A stretch of 64,000 nt of DNA from Halieaceae bacterium UBA4452 (GCA_002389505.1 DGPA01000044.1:81375-145374); one strand, 5' to 3'. Shown: positions 34,241 to 43,961, counted from the stretch's first letter. Numbers and translations: made by a program. The notes: a model not told the origin generated them from the letters alone.

Positions 34241-34873
34241 TTATGCTCCTGCTATTGCCGGGGCCAAAAACCCCTGTGCTTCAAGGTAGTTAATGACACT
34301 CTCTACTTCCTCAGCGAGGGTCATCATGTCGGTGTGCAGATGAATCTCAGGCGCTGTTGGCGCTTCGTAGGGATCGTCAATGCCAGTGAAGTTCTTAATT
34401 TCTCCCGCGCGGGCTTTCTTATACAGACCTTTGGGGTCGCGTTTTTCTGCTTCCTCAAGCGAACAGTCAACAAACACTTCAATAAAGGGCATGTTAGCGT
34501 CCGCATGAAGCGCGCGCACTTGATCGCGGTCTGCCCGGTAGGGGCTAATGAAACTCGTCAAGGCGATCGTGCTGGCATCAGCAAACAATTTAGCAATCTC
34601 GCCGATACGACGGATGTTTTCAGTGCGATCCTCAGCGGAAAAGCCTAAGTTTTTATTAATGCCTAGGCGAATGTTATCACCGTCCAGTCGATAAGAGAGG
34701 TGGCCACGCTCGTAGAGCGCTTCTTCTAGGGCAACGGCTACGGTACTTTTGCCACTTCCCGATAAGCCGGTGAACCATAGAGTGGCACCTTGTTGGTGCA
34801 GTAGACGTCCCCGGTCTTCCCGAGATATCTCGCCATCATGCCAGTGGACGTTGGTGGCTTTTTGCTCAGTCAT
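34241..34873 (-). CDS. cysC: Adenylylsulfate kinase
   Basis: 210 aa with ATG at 34873 (AGGA eight bases upstream); an in-frame ATG ten codons earlier has no ribosome binding site. Phosphorylates APS to PAPS. Visible: Walker A FTGLSGSGKST, LDGDNIRLGINKNLGFS, ENIRRIGE, and FIEVFVDCSLEEAEKRDPKGLYKKARAGEIKNFTGID, all CysC signatures, then a helper helix at the C-terminus. First gene of cysC-sat-citE-like. Confidence 0.95.
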   Translation of the reverse strand: MTEQKATNVHWHDGEISREDRGRLLHQQGATLWFTGLSGSGKSTVAVALEEALYERGHLSYRLDGDNIRLGINKNLGFSAEDRTENIRRIGEIAKLFADASTIALTSFISPYRADRDQVRALHADANMPFIEVFVDCSLEEAEKRDPKGLYKKARAGEIKNFTGIDDPYEAPTAPEIHLHTDMMTLAEEVESVINYLEAQGFLAPAIAGA

Positions 34874-35440
34874 TGCAGACTTCCTTGTGGGGTTGATAAT
34901 CAAACGCGAGAGTGTAGTGATTGGTAAGTTAACTGTAAAACAGCGTTTTTACGTTGGGTTGTTCCCTTTACGATGCCATGACTTCGCTTATCGGTTTGCA
35001 AGGATTCATCCACCGGCCACCGAGAAAGGCGGGAGTTACCGTCAAATTCTCTGTGGGCAAGCGCTCAGTGGCGGTAGTCAGACGTTCCTCGGCCAGTTGA
35101 TTTTCCCTGTGGCAACCATCAGTGAATCTCTGGTGCGCACCCATCTTGCTATGGATTGGAGCTGGGTTTGAGGGTTATTGTGTAGCGACAACCGAGTGTA
35201 TCGCGCCGGTCGGTGCATCCGCGGCGTCGAGTGTACTGATGTTTGGACCTAATCTAAAGCCCTACGTCGCTACCTCTGAACCACCGTTGCTATCGAACGG
35301 CCCGCCCCATTGGCTGCTGACCGTACTCGGGCACTTGCATCACAATGGGGTCAAGCCGCTGGCTGCCCTGTGCATTTTGCAACATCCGCTGTTCCTAGCA
35401 GTGCGTACTGTTAGACAGATACCTTGTTGGAGAAGAACGA
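34874..35440. other. 567-bp region between cysC and the carboxylesterase gene
   Basis: Divergent spacer holding the promoters of both neighbours. An A/T-rich inverted repeat GTAAAA-CAGCGT-TTTTAC lies about 60 bases upstream of cysC. Open frames here (for example to 35171 and to 35571 on the plus strand) lack ribosome binding sites or family features and are not called; the second runs 130 bases into the carboxylesterase gene. I cannot exclude a decayed gene. Confidence 0.4.
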
Positions 35441-37243
35441 GTGAAACGCCTGTTATGCCCTTTTTCGATGCGACTGTGCCTAGCCTCGCTGCCACTTATG
35501 CTCTTGGTGAGCTGCTCAGTGCCCACGTTGCAGCCGGTACCCGGCGCGGACATCATGACGGAGTCTGGTGAGGCGCGAGGCGTCACTGGCGATGAAAGCG
35601 TCGTTCGCTGGTTAGATATACCCTATGCACAGGCACCGATTGGCGAACGCCGTTGGCGAGCGCCTCAGGCCATCGAGCCCACCCAAGTGGCGGTAGTGCC
35701 CCAGGTGGCAGATATCATGTGCCCTCAAATGCCTAGCGAAACCGCCGGCGTGTACTCGGAGGGCCCCGTGGGCCAGGAGGATTGTTTATATCTCGATATT
35801 GTTGCCCCGGCAGATTTTGCAGAGCGAAGCTATCCGGTCATGTTTTGGATTCACGGCGGTGGTAACACGTCGGGCCGCAAGGGAACCTATGACTTCAGCG
35901 AGTTAGCTGCCCGGCAAGGCGTGATCGTGGTGACCTTCAATTACCGACTGGGCCCGCTGGGTTGGATGACCCATAGGGCATTGCAACATACCGCCAGCGG
36001 ATTGGATCGCAGTTCTAACTTTGGCACCCTCGATATACTCGCAGCGCTGCAATGGGTCCATCGTAATATTGACTCGTTTGGAGGAGATGTTGGCAATATC
36101 ACACTGTTTGGTGAAAGTGCGGGAGGGCATAATATTTATGCATTATTGGTGTCGCCGCTGTCTGAGGGCTTATTTCACAAAGCGGTGGTCCAATCGGGTT
36201 ACACCACTGATGTATCGCTAGATCAAGCGGTCAATCATCGCCGTGAGTTTGCACGGATTGGCCGAGGTAGTTGGGAGCTACAGCAGGCCTTAGGTATGGC
36301 TGATGAGGCTGTCGACGCGGCTCGCCTGCGTGACGTCCCAGTGCGGCAATTGGTCGAAGCTTACTATGGCATTGAGGAGGATGACCTCGCACCCTTGACG
36401 ACGGCGGATGGCATTGTCATTCCTGAAGAGGGCATTGCGGCTGCTCTGGGCAATAGCGCTTATGCGAAACAGGTGCCGGTACTGGCCGGTTCAAATCGTG
36501 ATGAGGTCGCTCTGTGGTTAGGCTTGAGCCGCTATTTCGTGGAGGGTAGAAATGTCTCCTTGGGTCTATTGCCCCCTAAAATGACCGTTAGAAACCCCTT
36601 GGTATATGACCACTGGGTATCACTGCGTTCCCAGGGATGGAAAGCTCGGGGTGTTGATACCCCCTTGCGCGCTCTGGAGTCGGCAGGGTATCCAGCGCTT
36701 TTTGCTTATCGGTTTGACTGGGATGATCAGGAAGATAACTGGCTGGTTCCTTTTGCTGACATTCTCGGTGCTGCCCACGGTGCAGAAATTGCTTTTGTCA
36801 TGGGTAGGCCTATGTACGGCTCCATCGGCAGTTATATGTACCCAGATAACCCCTCAGCGGCAGATATGACTGAAAAGATGATGCGTGCTTGGGGACATTT
36901 TGCACGAGAGGGCGCGCCGGGCCCGGTCGGCGACGAGGCATGGCTACCCTTTAGTACCGAAGCACCGCACACGATGGTCCTTGATAGTGCTGATAGACAC
37001 CGACTTGAGACCGAGCAGGTCTCGTTAGCGAGCGTGTTGCAAGGGGCGAGTCAACCCTCCTCGCTGTCGGCAACAGAGCGATGCTTACTGGTCTGGGAGC
37101 TGCTCATCAATATTGGTCGTCCTCTTTATGACCAGTATCCTGCCTGGAATAACGGTGAGTGTGTTGATGTCGATCCTCGCCTTGAAAAGGACAGGATAGA
37201 TGCGCATTTAGTGAGGCAATATGGCTCTTCGACACTACCTTAA
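35441..37243 (+). CDS. Type-B carboxylesterase lipoprotein
   Basis: 600 aa, GTG start with GGAG eight bases upstream. A lipoprotein signal ends in LLVSC near residue 25, so the enzyme is probably exported and membrane-anchored. Visible family motifs: YAQAPIGERRWRAPQ, EDCLYLDIVAP, WIHGGGNTSG (oxyanion hole), nucleophile elbow FGESAGGHN, and C-terminal HGAEIAFV with the catalytic His. Substrates are likely carboxylic esters. Stands alone between two divergent/convergent neighbours. Confidence 0.92.
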   Translation: MKRLLCPFSMRLCLASLPLMLLVSCSVPTLQPVPGADIMTESGEARGVTGDESVVRWLDIPYAQAPIGERRWRAPQAIEPTQVAVVPQVADIMCPQMPSETAGVYSEGPVGQEDCLYLDIVAPADFAERSYPVMFWIHGGGNTSGRKGTYDFSELAARQGVIVVTFNYRLGPLGWMTHRALQHTASGLDRSSNFGTLDILAALQWVHRNIDSFGGDVGNITLFGESAGGHNIYALLVSPLSEGLFHKAVVQSGYTTDVSLDQAVNHRREFARIGRGSWELQQALGMADEAVDAARLRDVPVRQLVEAYYGIEEDDLAPLTTADGIVIPEEGIAAALGNSAYAKQVPVLAGSNRDEVALWLGLSRYFVEGRNVSLGLLPPKMTVRNPLVYDHWVSLRSQGWKARGVDTPLRALESAGYPALFAYRFDWDDQEDNWLVPFADILGAAHGAEIAFVMGRPMYGSIGSYMYPDNPSAADMTEKMMRAWGHFAREGAPGPVGDEAWLPFSTEAPHTMVLDSADRHRLETEQVSLASVLQGASQPSSLSATERCLLVWELLINIGRPLYDQYPAWNNGECVDVDPRLEKDRIDAHLVRQYGSSTLP

Positions 37244-37357
37244 TTAGTAGCTACAAAACGCTGTTTTTATTTAAATTTTCAGTATTTTTTCGGCTCTACC
37301 GGTCTGTTTATGACCGAGTTCGAGGGGTTGAGGCAGGGCCAATCATGCTCAGTTGAA

Positions 37358-37657
37358 CTAGGGGGACTGACGCTCACGCTGCTTGGCTACCCAGGCAAAA
37401 TGATGGCTGAGATCGTCATCGGCCAGCAGCGCTTCTAGCGTAGCAAAGCGCTTCCCTAGGGCCATTTCATCGTAGCGTCTATGAATACCTACGTGACAAG
37501 GACGACAAATCAGCACGCCTTGGTTGAGCGCAAAGCGATCATAATGCTTTTTGAAATGTGCTCGGCGATGACATTTTTTTGGAATTAAGTGGTGAAACGT
37601 CAGCGCCACGCTGCGGCCACAGCAGGGACAGGCTGCCCTGCTTGCCAGCGACCCCAT
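37358..37657 (-). CDS. Small HNH endonuclease-type protein
   Basis: 99 aa. Cys pair in CPCCGR, then TFHHLIPKKCH, and a second Cys-His set in LICRPCHVGIHRRYDE, the zinc-stabilised HNH fold. Very short proteins of this kind are common and mostly uncharacterised; a DNA-nicking or repair-linked role is only suggested by the fold. The gene lies 5 bp after the peroxidase stop and may be co-transcribed. Confidence 0.8.
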   Translation of the reverse strand: MGSLASRAACPCCGRSVALTFHHLIPKKCHRRAHFKKHYDRFALNQGVLICRPCHVGIHRRYDEMALGKRFATLEALLADDDLSHHFAWVAKQRERQSP

Positions 37658-37662
37658 TAGCC

Positions 37663-38205
37663 TCAGAGAAGAGCGTTAATGGCGTCGCGTAATTCTTGGC
37701 TATCGGGACCCACCCGACTACCAAAGTGCTCAACGACCTCACCCGAGCCATCGACCACGTATTTATTAAAATTCCAACTGGGATAACCCTTAGCCTCGCC
37801 AAGACCTTTGTAAACCGGGTTTGCGTCGGCTCCCTTCACGCCGCTGGTCGCCATAACAGGGAAGGTGACCTCATACTTGTCATAGCAGACCGCTGCCGCA
37901 TCTTGTTCATCGTTTTCTTCCTGAAAAAAGTCATCGCTGGAGAAACCCAATACCACCAGCCCTTTATCAGCGTACTCCTTGTGCAGGGCCTCTAGCCCAT
38001 CGAACTGCGGGGTGAAGCCGCAATTGCTTGCGGTGTTGACAATAAGCATAGGCTTGCCCGCATAAGCCTCGCAGAAATTAATGGTCTCTTTAGAGCCTAG
38101 CATGCGCATTTCATGGTTGAGGTAGTCGGGACAGCTGGCAAAGACACTGGTGCTCAGCATGGTGCCAATGAGACCGATGGTTTTTAAGGCAAATTTAAAA
38201 GACAT
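37663..38205 (-). CDS. Glutathione peroxidase family protein, exported
   Basis: 180 aa with ATG at 38205 (GGAG six bases upstream). N-terminal signal peptide ending near SVFASC, so probably periplasmic. Catalytic Cys in NTASNCGFTPQFDGLE and Trp in YPSWNFNKYVVD are present. The block usually reading FPCNQFGGQE is FSSDDFFQEEN, so the second Cys and the catalytic-tetrad Gln are replaced. This marks a divergent subfamily, likely a thiol peroxidase whose reductant is unknown. Confidence 0.87.
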   Translation of the reverse strand: MSFKFALKTIGLIGTMLSTSVFASCPDYLNHEMRMLGSKETINFCEAYAGKPMLIVNTASNCGFTPQFDGLEALHKEYADKGLVVLGFSSDDFFQEENDEQDAAAVCYDKYEVTFPVMATSGVKGADANPVYKGLGEAKGYPSWNFNKYVVDGSGEVVEHFGSRVGPDSQELRDAINALL

Positions 38206-38300
38206 AGAACGCTCCACAAGAGTTAAGGATAAAAATGATAGGTTAATGATACGCCATTGATCGCCCTTTGGATGGCTCGGTCGGTCGCCCCGAATGTGCG

Positions 38301-39224
38301 CTAAAGCGCCAGGCCCGTGATGTAGCGATTGATTTCAGACAGGGTCCAAGCGTTATCACATTTAAATGCTGCCACATGACTGCCCCAGCGGCCCTTATTT
38401 TGGATACAGCTGGCGTGAGCGGGTACGGACTGGGCGATGGCCAACTGCACGTGATCATTTGCTGCTGCAAGCGCTTGTGCAAACGGTAGGCGAGTCACGG
38501 GGTCGTCGGGATCTTGAATGAGTAACAGGGGCTGCTGAATTTGCTCAGCTAAACGAGCGGTATCGGTATCGCCTGTGGGCAATCCATAAAAAGTACTGGT
38601 CGCCCAGGCAAAGGGCAGAAATAGGCTGGCGGGCAGATGGGTGGTGACTTTAGCTCCGTGCATGAGGCTGTCCACAGTGTTCAGAGCCGGATCAAGCAGG
38701 ATGATACCGGACACCTGTAGGCCTTGAGCCAATGCCTGAATGATGGTCGCGCCGCCCATTGATGCACCCATCACCAGTCGGGGGAGAGTGCGGGGAACCT
38801 GGGCGTCAAGCCAGCGACTCATAGCGAATACATCACGAGACTCGTTAATGCCCATGGTGAGGTAGCCGTCGGTCTTCGGTGCATTGCCGTGATTGCGTAA
38901 ATCGACGGTGAGCACGCTGATACCCTCATTGACCAAGGCGGCATAAAAATTCAGAGAATCAATAAAGTGAGAAGTTCTATTTGATCCAGCGCCGTGGACA
39001 AACATCAGCGCAGCTCGAGGGTTTTCCGCTGGCATCCACCAGCCGGGCAGTGCGAGTTCGTCGCTAGTAATAGTGACGTCGTCATAGTGAACACCCCGTT
39101 CAAGGGGCGTTTTAGTGACGGGATTATCACCGACAGTAGTGGCGTAGCGAGGCAGATACAATACCGAGATGCCCAACCAAAGCACAACAATGGCAGTGAT
39201 GAATGTTAGGAATGTACGAACCAT
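38301..39224 (-). CDS. Membrane-anchored alpha/beta hydrolase
   Basis: 307 aa with ATG at 39224 (GGAGAGG just upstream). One N-terminal membrane helix (about 3-22), then a serine-hydrolase fold: FVHGAGSNRTSHF, VDLRNHGNAP, nucleophile elbow GASMGGATI, acid in LLIQDPDDPVT, and a C-terminal PAHASCI with the probable His. Resembles the YqkD/BEM46-like family of anchored hydrolases; substrate unknown. Confidence 0.85.
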   Translation of the reverse strand: MVRTFLTFITAIVVLWLGISVLYLPRYATTVGDNPVTKTPLERGVHYDDVTITSDELALPGWWMPAENPRAALMFVHGAGSNRTSHFIDSLNFYAALVNEGISVLTVDLRNHGNAPKTDGYLTMGINESRDVFAMSRWLDAQVPRTLPRLVMGASMGGATIIQALAQGLQVSGIILLDPALNTVDSLMHGAKVTTHLPASLFLPFAWATSTFYGLPTGDTDTARLAEQIQQPLLLIQDPDDPVTRLPFAQALAAANDHVQLAIAQSVPAHASCIQNKGRWGSHVAAFKCDNAWTLSEINRYITGLAL

Positions 39225-39258
39225 CGGTACCTCTCCATGGATAGGTTTGAGCAGATGT

Positions 39259-40122
39259 TTAGACGGAAAGTAGGCGTCGCAGTAAGCCGTCTTTATGGCG
39301 CCGACGCTCACGCAATAGGAGCAGATTTTTTATTTCAGCCTCAAGACTATCCTCAACCTTTTGGCGTAAATTTTGTTGCTGGCGCCGGCTAATCGCTTTG
39401 CCTTTGTAGGCGTTTAAGGTAATGGGTTTGCCAAAACCATAATACGTCGTTTTGGGTTTGGGTAGGGGCGAGCCCAACAGCCCCGCGGGTAGTGGCGGTA
39501 TTAAGTCACTGCGGATGTCTGCGGGCATTATACCCATGGCTATAAGCCATTGAACCAGCTGCGTCTGTTCCATCTCTGCGCCCGAGAGGTACTGATCGAA
39601 ATACTCATCGGGACCCACCGCAGCCACCGGTACAATCGTGTAGCCGTTCATAGCGGCTAGTCGAATGAAGCCATAGCGGTTGCCCCACATCAGGCTATAG
39701 CGCTGCTCAGGTGATTTGACCGCTTCTAAGGTGCCTCCGGGGTAGAGTAAGAGGTCCTGCTGGTGCGCCATAAGTTCGGTCACCACGTCTGGATGGCCTA
39801 GTACGGCCCCCAGCTCGACCACGGTATTTCGGTATTGTTCGTTAGCAAAAAGGGTCCGATCACCCAATGGCCGCAGGAATCGCCCATAGTCGTAGTGCAT
39901 TAACAAATGAAAAATGAAGGCATCCAGCGCCAGCAGACTATGATTGCCGACAAATAGCGCAGGCTGATGGCTTAACCGCTCGAGACCAGAAAACGTAGGC
40001 TTAAACCAACGTCGCGCAAAGGCCGCCCCCGCACTCACCGCAGGTCCTGTTGGCGCACGCACTTGCAGCACGCGCTCCACATGGGCGCGTAATTCAGGAC
40101 TGAGGGCAGGCCGATCTGTCAT
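39259..40122 (-). CDS. Lysophospholipid acyltransferase-family protein
   Basis: 287 aa. PlsC-type acyltransferase: FVGNHSLLALDAF (NHxxxxD catalytic motif) near residue 60, LLLYPGGTLE as the second motif. Close to the plant/bacterial DGAT-like acyltransferases that lack a signal anchor. C-terminus is basic (RERRRHKDGLLRRLL). Upstream of the anchored hydrolase by 34 bp, so the two may be one lipid-related unit. Confidence 0.82.
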   Translation of the reverse strand: MTDRPALSPELRAHVERVLQVRAPTGPAVSAGAAFARRWFKPTFSGLERLSHQPALFVGNHSLLALDAFIFHLLMHYDYGRFLRPLGDRTLFANEQYRNTVVELGAVLGHPDVVTELMAHQQDLLLYPGGTLEAVKSPEQRYSLMWGNRYGFIRLAAMNGYTIVPVAAVGPDEYFDQYLSGAEMEQTQLVQWLIAMGIMPADIRSDLIPPLPAGLLGSPLPKPKTTYYGFGKPITLNAYKGKAISRRQQQNLRQKVEDSLEAEIKNLLLLRERRRHKDGLLRRLLSV

Positions 40123-40219
40123 ACTGTGGTTCCTGCTGCGTTGCGAAGCGCCACAGGGTAGCAGATCTGATGGTTTCTCGTCGCCAGCGGACTTCGCTTT
40201 GTTAATTTGGAATCCATTG

Positions 40220-41113
40220 ATGCAATTACCGACCCGACGCCATTGGTTGTTATTAGGTTACCTTGTCATCACCTGGGGACTCGCTTTTTATCTGATTGCT
40301 ATTGCCTTGACGGCGTTTCACCCAGTAACCATTGTCTGGGGAAGGTTGACCTTAGGTGCAGTGGTGATGCTGGCGCTGCTTGGACGGCGCGGTGGCCACC
40401 TACCGCGCGGTTGGCTGTGGTGGCGCTGGCTGTTGGTGCTGTCGCTGACCGGCAATGTGGTGCCCTTTGTCCTCGTGGCATGGGCCGAGCGAAGCGTGCC
40501 TAGCAGTGAGGTCGGCCTGCTGATGGCGTTAATGCCCATTATGGTGTTGCTGATGGGGCATTATTTTCTCGATCACGAGCGAATGACCGTTCTGAAAATC
40601 AGTGGTGTGCTGCTGGGCTTTTCTGGGGTAGCCCTGTTGTTGGGGGAGAACCTATTCAGTCATATCGACGGCGTTCGGCTCACCGGACAGCTGGCCGCGG
40701 TGGTCGCCACTGCTTGTTACGCGGTCAATGGTATCTTTACCAAGCGCTTGCCTGCCTTTGACACGGTGTCTGTCTCTGCGGGTTCGTTGCTAGTGGGATC
40801 AGCCATCTTAGTCTGGCCAATGTGGCGGTTACAGGCCTGGGCGCCACCAGCAGAATTCCCCGGAGCCTGGATAGCTGTGGGGGTACTGGGTATTTTTGCG
40901 ACGGGTGTGGCCACATGGGCTTACTTTACGGTGGTCAGTGAAGTCGGGCCTGGATTTCTATCCACCATTAATTACATGATTCCGGGCGTCGCCTTTACCG
41001 TTGGCGTCCTACTCCTTGGCGAGCCCGCGGGTGGCATACAGCTTTTTGCCTTGGGGTTGATTCTAGCGGGCGTGTGGTTAATCCAGCCTAGAGCAGCTAA
41101 GGCCTTAAGTTAA
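40220..41113 (+). CDS. EamA-family (DMT superfamily) transporter
   Basis: 297 aa with ATG at 40220; a TTG seven codons earlier is open. Ten hydrophobic helices in two EamA repeats: ITWGLAFYLIAIALTAFHPVTIVWGRL opens the first and CYAVNGIFTKRLP the second, ending with GEPAGGIQLFALGLILAGVWL. Probable exporter of metabolites or amino acids; substrate unknown. Its 3' end overlaps the HAD gene on the opposite strand by 17 bp. Confidence 0.87.
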   Translation: MQLPTRRHWLLLGYLVITWGLAFYLIAIALTAFHPVTIVWGRLTLGAVVMLALLGRRGGHLPRGWLWWRWLLVLSLTGNVVPFVLVAWAERSVPSSEVGLLMALMPIMVLLMGHYFLDHERMTVLKISGVLLGFSGVALLLGENLFSHIDGVRLTGQLAAVVATACYAVNGIFTKRLPAFDTVSVSAGSLLVGSAILVWPMWRLQAWAPPAEFPGAWIAVGVLGIFATGVATWAYFTVVSEVGPGFLSTINYMIPGVAFTVGVLLLGEPAGGIQLFALGLILAGVWLIQPRAAKALS

Positions 41114-41927
41114 AGCGCTGGCGTAAGAAATGCGCAATGCCGTCTTCGTGGTGATGGCCGATGACCTGTTTGGCTAGGGTCTTTACGTCGTCATTTGCAT
41201 TGCTCGGTGCGTAGGCTTCATCAGCCACTTCAAACATGCTGATATCATTTTCACCGTCACCGAAGGCAATGATGCGATCGAAGCCACGTTCTTGTTTCAG
41301 CGTGTTGATGGCATTACCTTTGCTGCCCCGGCGGTGATGAATATCCATCCAGCAGAGGTTTTGTCCCTCAATCGCGGTCCCCGTATAGGCCACTAACTGT
41401 GGTTCGTCACGAATACCGTCAGTCAGCGCTCGAATCGCTAGCTCGGGACCCATTGCACTGACGTTTATCACACGAGCGCCATGAGGTATGGCGTCCAGTG
41501 GTTCAACGGGGAGATGGCGTTCATCCTCAAACAGCTGAGCGAGCTTTTTTTCAGGGCCGCTTTTCAAGCGCCCGTGGTAGACTGCGTGTCGACCGTCATC
41601 TTCCAAGGTAAAAACAAACGGTGTGACGTCTTGAAGGGTGAATGCAGTCAATACCTGTGCGACCTCGTCTTGCGTCAGCAGGTGGCGATGGCTATAGTCG
41701 TTTTGATCAGGACACCAGATAACAGCTCCGTTTTTGAGGATGTGCGGCAGCGTAAATCTATGCTGCTTCAATACCCCTGTAGCGGCTTGCAGTGTTCGCC
41801 CAGTAGCGACCGTGTAGGCAATCCCCGCTTGCTCAAGCAGTACCAGCGTTTCGGTCGTGTAGGGTGTGATGGTGGACTGGCCGTTAAGTAACGTCCCGTC
41901 GAGATCAAAAACAACGAGCGTCAGCAT
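41097..41927 (-). CDS. Cof-type HAD-superfamily hydrolase
   Basis: 276 aa HAD phosphatase with a C2 cap. Motif I LVVFDLDGTLLNG, motif II TVATGRT, motif III Lys in KGNAI, motif IV IAFGDGENDISMFEVAD. Members dephosphorylate sugar phosphates, FMN or similar; the substrate cannot be told from sequence. Confidence 0.9.
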   Translation of the reverse strand: MLTLVVFDLDGTLLNGQSTITPYTTETLVLLEQAGIAYTVATGRTLQAATGVLKQHRFTLPHILKNGAVIWCPDQNDYSHRHLLTQDEVAQVLTAFTLQDVTPFVFTLEDDGRHAVYHGRLKSGPEKKLAQLFEDERHLPVEPLDAIPHGARVINVSAMGPELAIRALTDGIRDEPQLVAYTGTAIEGQNLCWMDIHHRRGSKGNAINTLKQERGFDRIIAFGDGENDISMFEVADEAYAPSNANDDVKTLAKQVIGHHHEDGIAHFLRQRFNLRP

Positions 41928-41962
41928 TGGCCCCTCCTAGTTGAAAGGGCAGTGTAGCGTAA

Positions 41963-42559
41963 TCAATGCTGTGTCGGGGCAAGATCATTGGCTAGCGAGT
42001 CGCGAATAACCGCATTCACCGTAAATTTTTCGATCGGATAAGCTGTGTGCTCAATCCCCGCACTCAAGTCCGCCCCTTCCCTCATGGCATTCACCTGTTG
42101 GGGAGTGAGCTCAAACCGAAGGAAGTGAACCGACGAGGTCTTTTCTTCCGTGGCGCGCTCAAGATCTTCATCGGCGATGGGTATAATGCGAGCTCCGTCA
42201 CCGACTTGCAGCCAAATTGCGTTTTCAATACCAATCATCTGCGCTAGATGTTTAGCCCGCTCCTCGGGGTCCCCAAATTCGACCATAAAGGTCGCTTTCC
42301 AATTACTGCCGTCAGGAATCAATGGGTTGTAGGCACTCAGCTCCTCTTCAATCCCCTCGGCCTCAAAGGTTTTTTCGATGCGCAACATTTCTTGGACTTG
42401 ATAGCGGATTGTCATTTCATCTTCGAAATACAGCCGGGCATTTTCCCCAAGCGCCAGTTGCCGAGTGCGTTTGTGTGCCATGACTTCAGTTCGAAAGGCT
42501 ATTCGCCGCTGGGCATATTCTTCCAGGGACCAGAGATCTTCGCGGGTCAGCTGAGGCAT
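41963..42559 (-). CDS. DUF3501-family protein
   Basis: 198 aa with ATG at 42559 (GGAG nine bases upstream). Matches the DUF3501 family: MPQLTREDLWSLEEYAQRR, NARLYFEDEMTIRYQVQEMLRIEK. Soluble, acidic, no cofactor motif. It follows the Fe-S oxidoreductase by 21 bp; the trio rubrerythrin, CCG-domain Fe-S protein and DUF3501 recurs in proteobacteria, suggesting a shared role in peroxide or oxidative-stress defence. Confidence 0.85.
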   Translation of the reverse strand: MPQLTREDLWSLEEYAQRRIAFRTEVMAHKRTRQLALGENARLYFEDEMTIRYQVQEMLRIEKTFEAEGIEEELSAYNPLIPDGSNWKATFMVEFGDPEERAKHLAQMIGIENAIWLQVGDGARIIPIADEDLERATEEKTSSVHFLRFELTPQQVNAMREGADLSAGIEHTAYPIEKFTVNAVIRDSLANDLAPTQH

Positions 42560-42580
42560 AAGTAAACTCTCCATTTGTCA

Positions 42581-43903
42581 TTAAATTCCATAGGCCATAC
42601 GCAATAGCGTCATGGGATGTTCGGCTTTATCCACTTTTTCCGATAAATGTGCGATCTGTGTGCCCGCCATGGGGCAATCGCTAATGAAATGATCGGGGTT
42701 CTGCGCGTCTACTTTACGCACTGTTGGGCGGGCAATTTTAACGGATTTTTCCCGAGTTTCTTTCTTCACAGCATAGGTACCGTCGTGCCCGGAGCAACGC
42801 TCATGGGCGACAATGTCGCTGTCCTGGACTAATGCCAGTATATCCCTCGTTTTCAGACCAATATTTTGGACACGCTGATGGCAGGCGACCTGATAGGCCA
42901 CATTGCCTAACGCATTGGGGAAGGTGGTGTTGAAGGCCTGTCCTTTGTGCCGCAGCCAGAGATATTCAAAGGGGTCGAAAAAGGCCTTTTGTACTTTTAG
43001 GACGTCAGGGTCGTCCGGATACATCAGCGGCAGCTCTTGTTTATACATGAGCACACAGGAGGGTATGGGCGCGATTAAGTCGTAGCCATCATCGACCAGT
43101 TTGGCCAGTACCGGAATATTCACCGCTTTGAGTGCATCAACCGCATCGAGATCGCCCAGCTCAAGCTTGGGCATGCCGCAACATTTTTCTTTGGGCACGA
43201 GGTCAATGTGAATGCCGTTATGTTGGAAGACTTTGACAAAATCTTCGCCTATTTCAGGACTATTGTAATTGCCGTAGCAGGTGGCATAGAGCGCCACTTT
43301 GCCTGAGGTGGCGCCTATTGGCGTGGCGTCGAGCGCTTTGATCTGGCTTTTTACTCGCTTGCGCAGCGTGTTGGCGTGAAATGTTGGAATGGGGGCGTCA
43401 TGGTGGATATCTAGGGTCGTTTCGAGCGCCTTTCTAAAGGTGTTATTACTATTGAGTGCATTGACGGTGACGTCAATGAGTGGAATTGATGTCATGGCAA
43501 ACACGGTGTCGGTGCTGGTCAGCGTTTTGTCTCTGAAGCTGGCACCGTGCTCTTTAAACTTCGCCGCTTTCGCCCTCAGCATCAAATGTGGGAAGTCCAC
43601 GTTAAAGTCATGTGGCGGCACATAGGGACATTTGGTCATGTAACACAAGTCACACATGTAGCACTGATCGACGACCTTGATGTAATCCTCTTTGGCGACG
43701 CCGTCCACCTCAAAGGTGTCTGATTCGTCGATGAGGTCGAATAGGGTTGGAAAAGAATCACACAGGCTGACGCAGCGACGACAGCCGTGACAAATGTCAT
43801 AAACCCGTGCGAGCTCATCGTTTAAGGCATCTTTATTCCAAAAAGCCTCTGTTTTCCAAGCGATAGGATGACGAGTGGGGGCTTCGAGACTTCCTTCGCG
43901 CAT
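42581..43903 (-). CDS. Fe-S oxidoreductase with CCG domains (GlpC/HdrD-like)
   Basis: 440 aa, AGGAG five bases before the ATG. Two [4Fe-4S] ferredoxin motifs CHGCRRCVSLC (about 38-48) and CYMCDLCYMTKCP (about 81-93), then two Cys-rich CCG domains with CYGNYNSPE...CCGMPKLELG and CHQRVQ...CSGHDGTYAVK. Such proteins move electrons between thiols/quinones and soluble partners. With rubrerythrin upstream it is a good candidate for the electron donor of peroxide reduction (inference). Confidence 0.87.
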   Translation of the reverse strand: MREGSLEAPTRHPIAWKTEAFWNKDALNDELARVYDICHGCRRCVSLCDSFPTLFDLIDESDTFEVDGVAKEDYIKVVDQCYMCDLCYMTKCPYVPPHDFNVDFPHLMLRAKAAKFKEHGASFRDKTLTSTDTVFAMTSIPLIDVTVNALNSNNTFRKALETTLDIHHDAPIPTFHANTLRKRVKSQIKALDATPIGATSGKVALYATCYGNYNSPEIGEDFVKVFQHNGIHIDLVPKEKCCGMPKLELGDLDAVDALKAVNIPVLAKLVDDGYDLIAPIPSCVLMYKQELPLMYPDDPDVLKVQKAFFDPFEYLWLRHKGQAFNTTFPNALGNVAYQVACHQRVQNIGLKTRDILALVQDSDIVAHERCSGHDGTYAVKKETREKSVKIARPTVRKVDAQNPDHFISDCPMAGTQIAHLSEKVDKAEHPMTLLRMAYGI

Positions 43904-43961
43904 AGGGACTCCTTGCTACGGACAATGATGAGGTGGTGTCGATAGGGGCTTGCGAGTGTCG

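Noticed and set aside
35122..35571. 149-codon open frame upstream of the carboxylesterase
   Set aside because: No ribosome binding site or family motif, and it overlaps the signal-peptide region of a well-supported gene by 130 bases.
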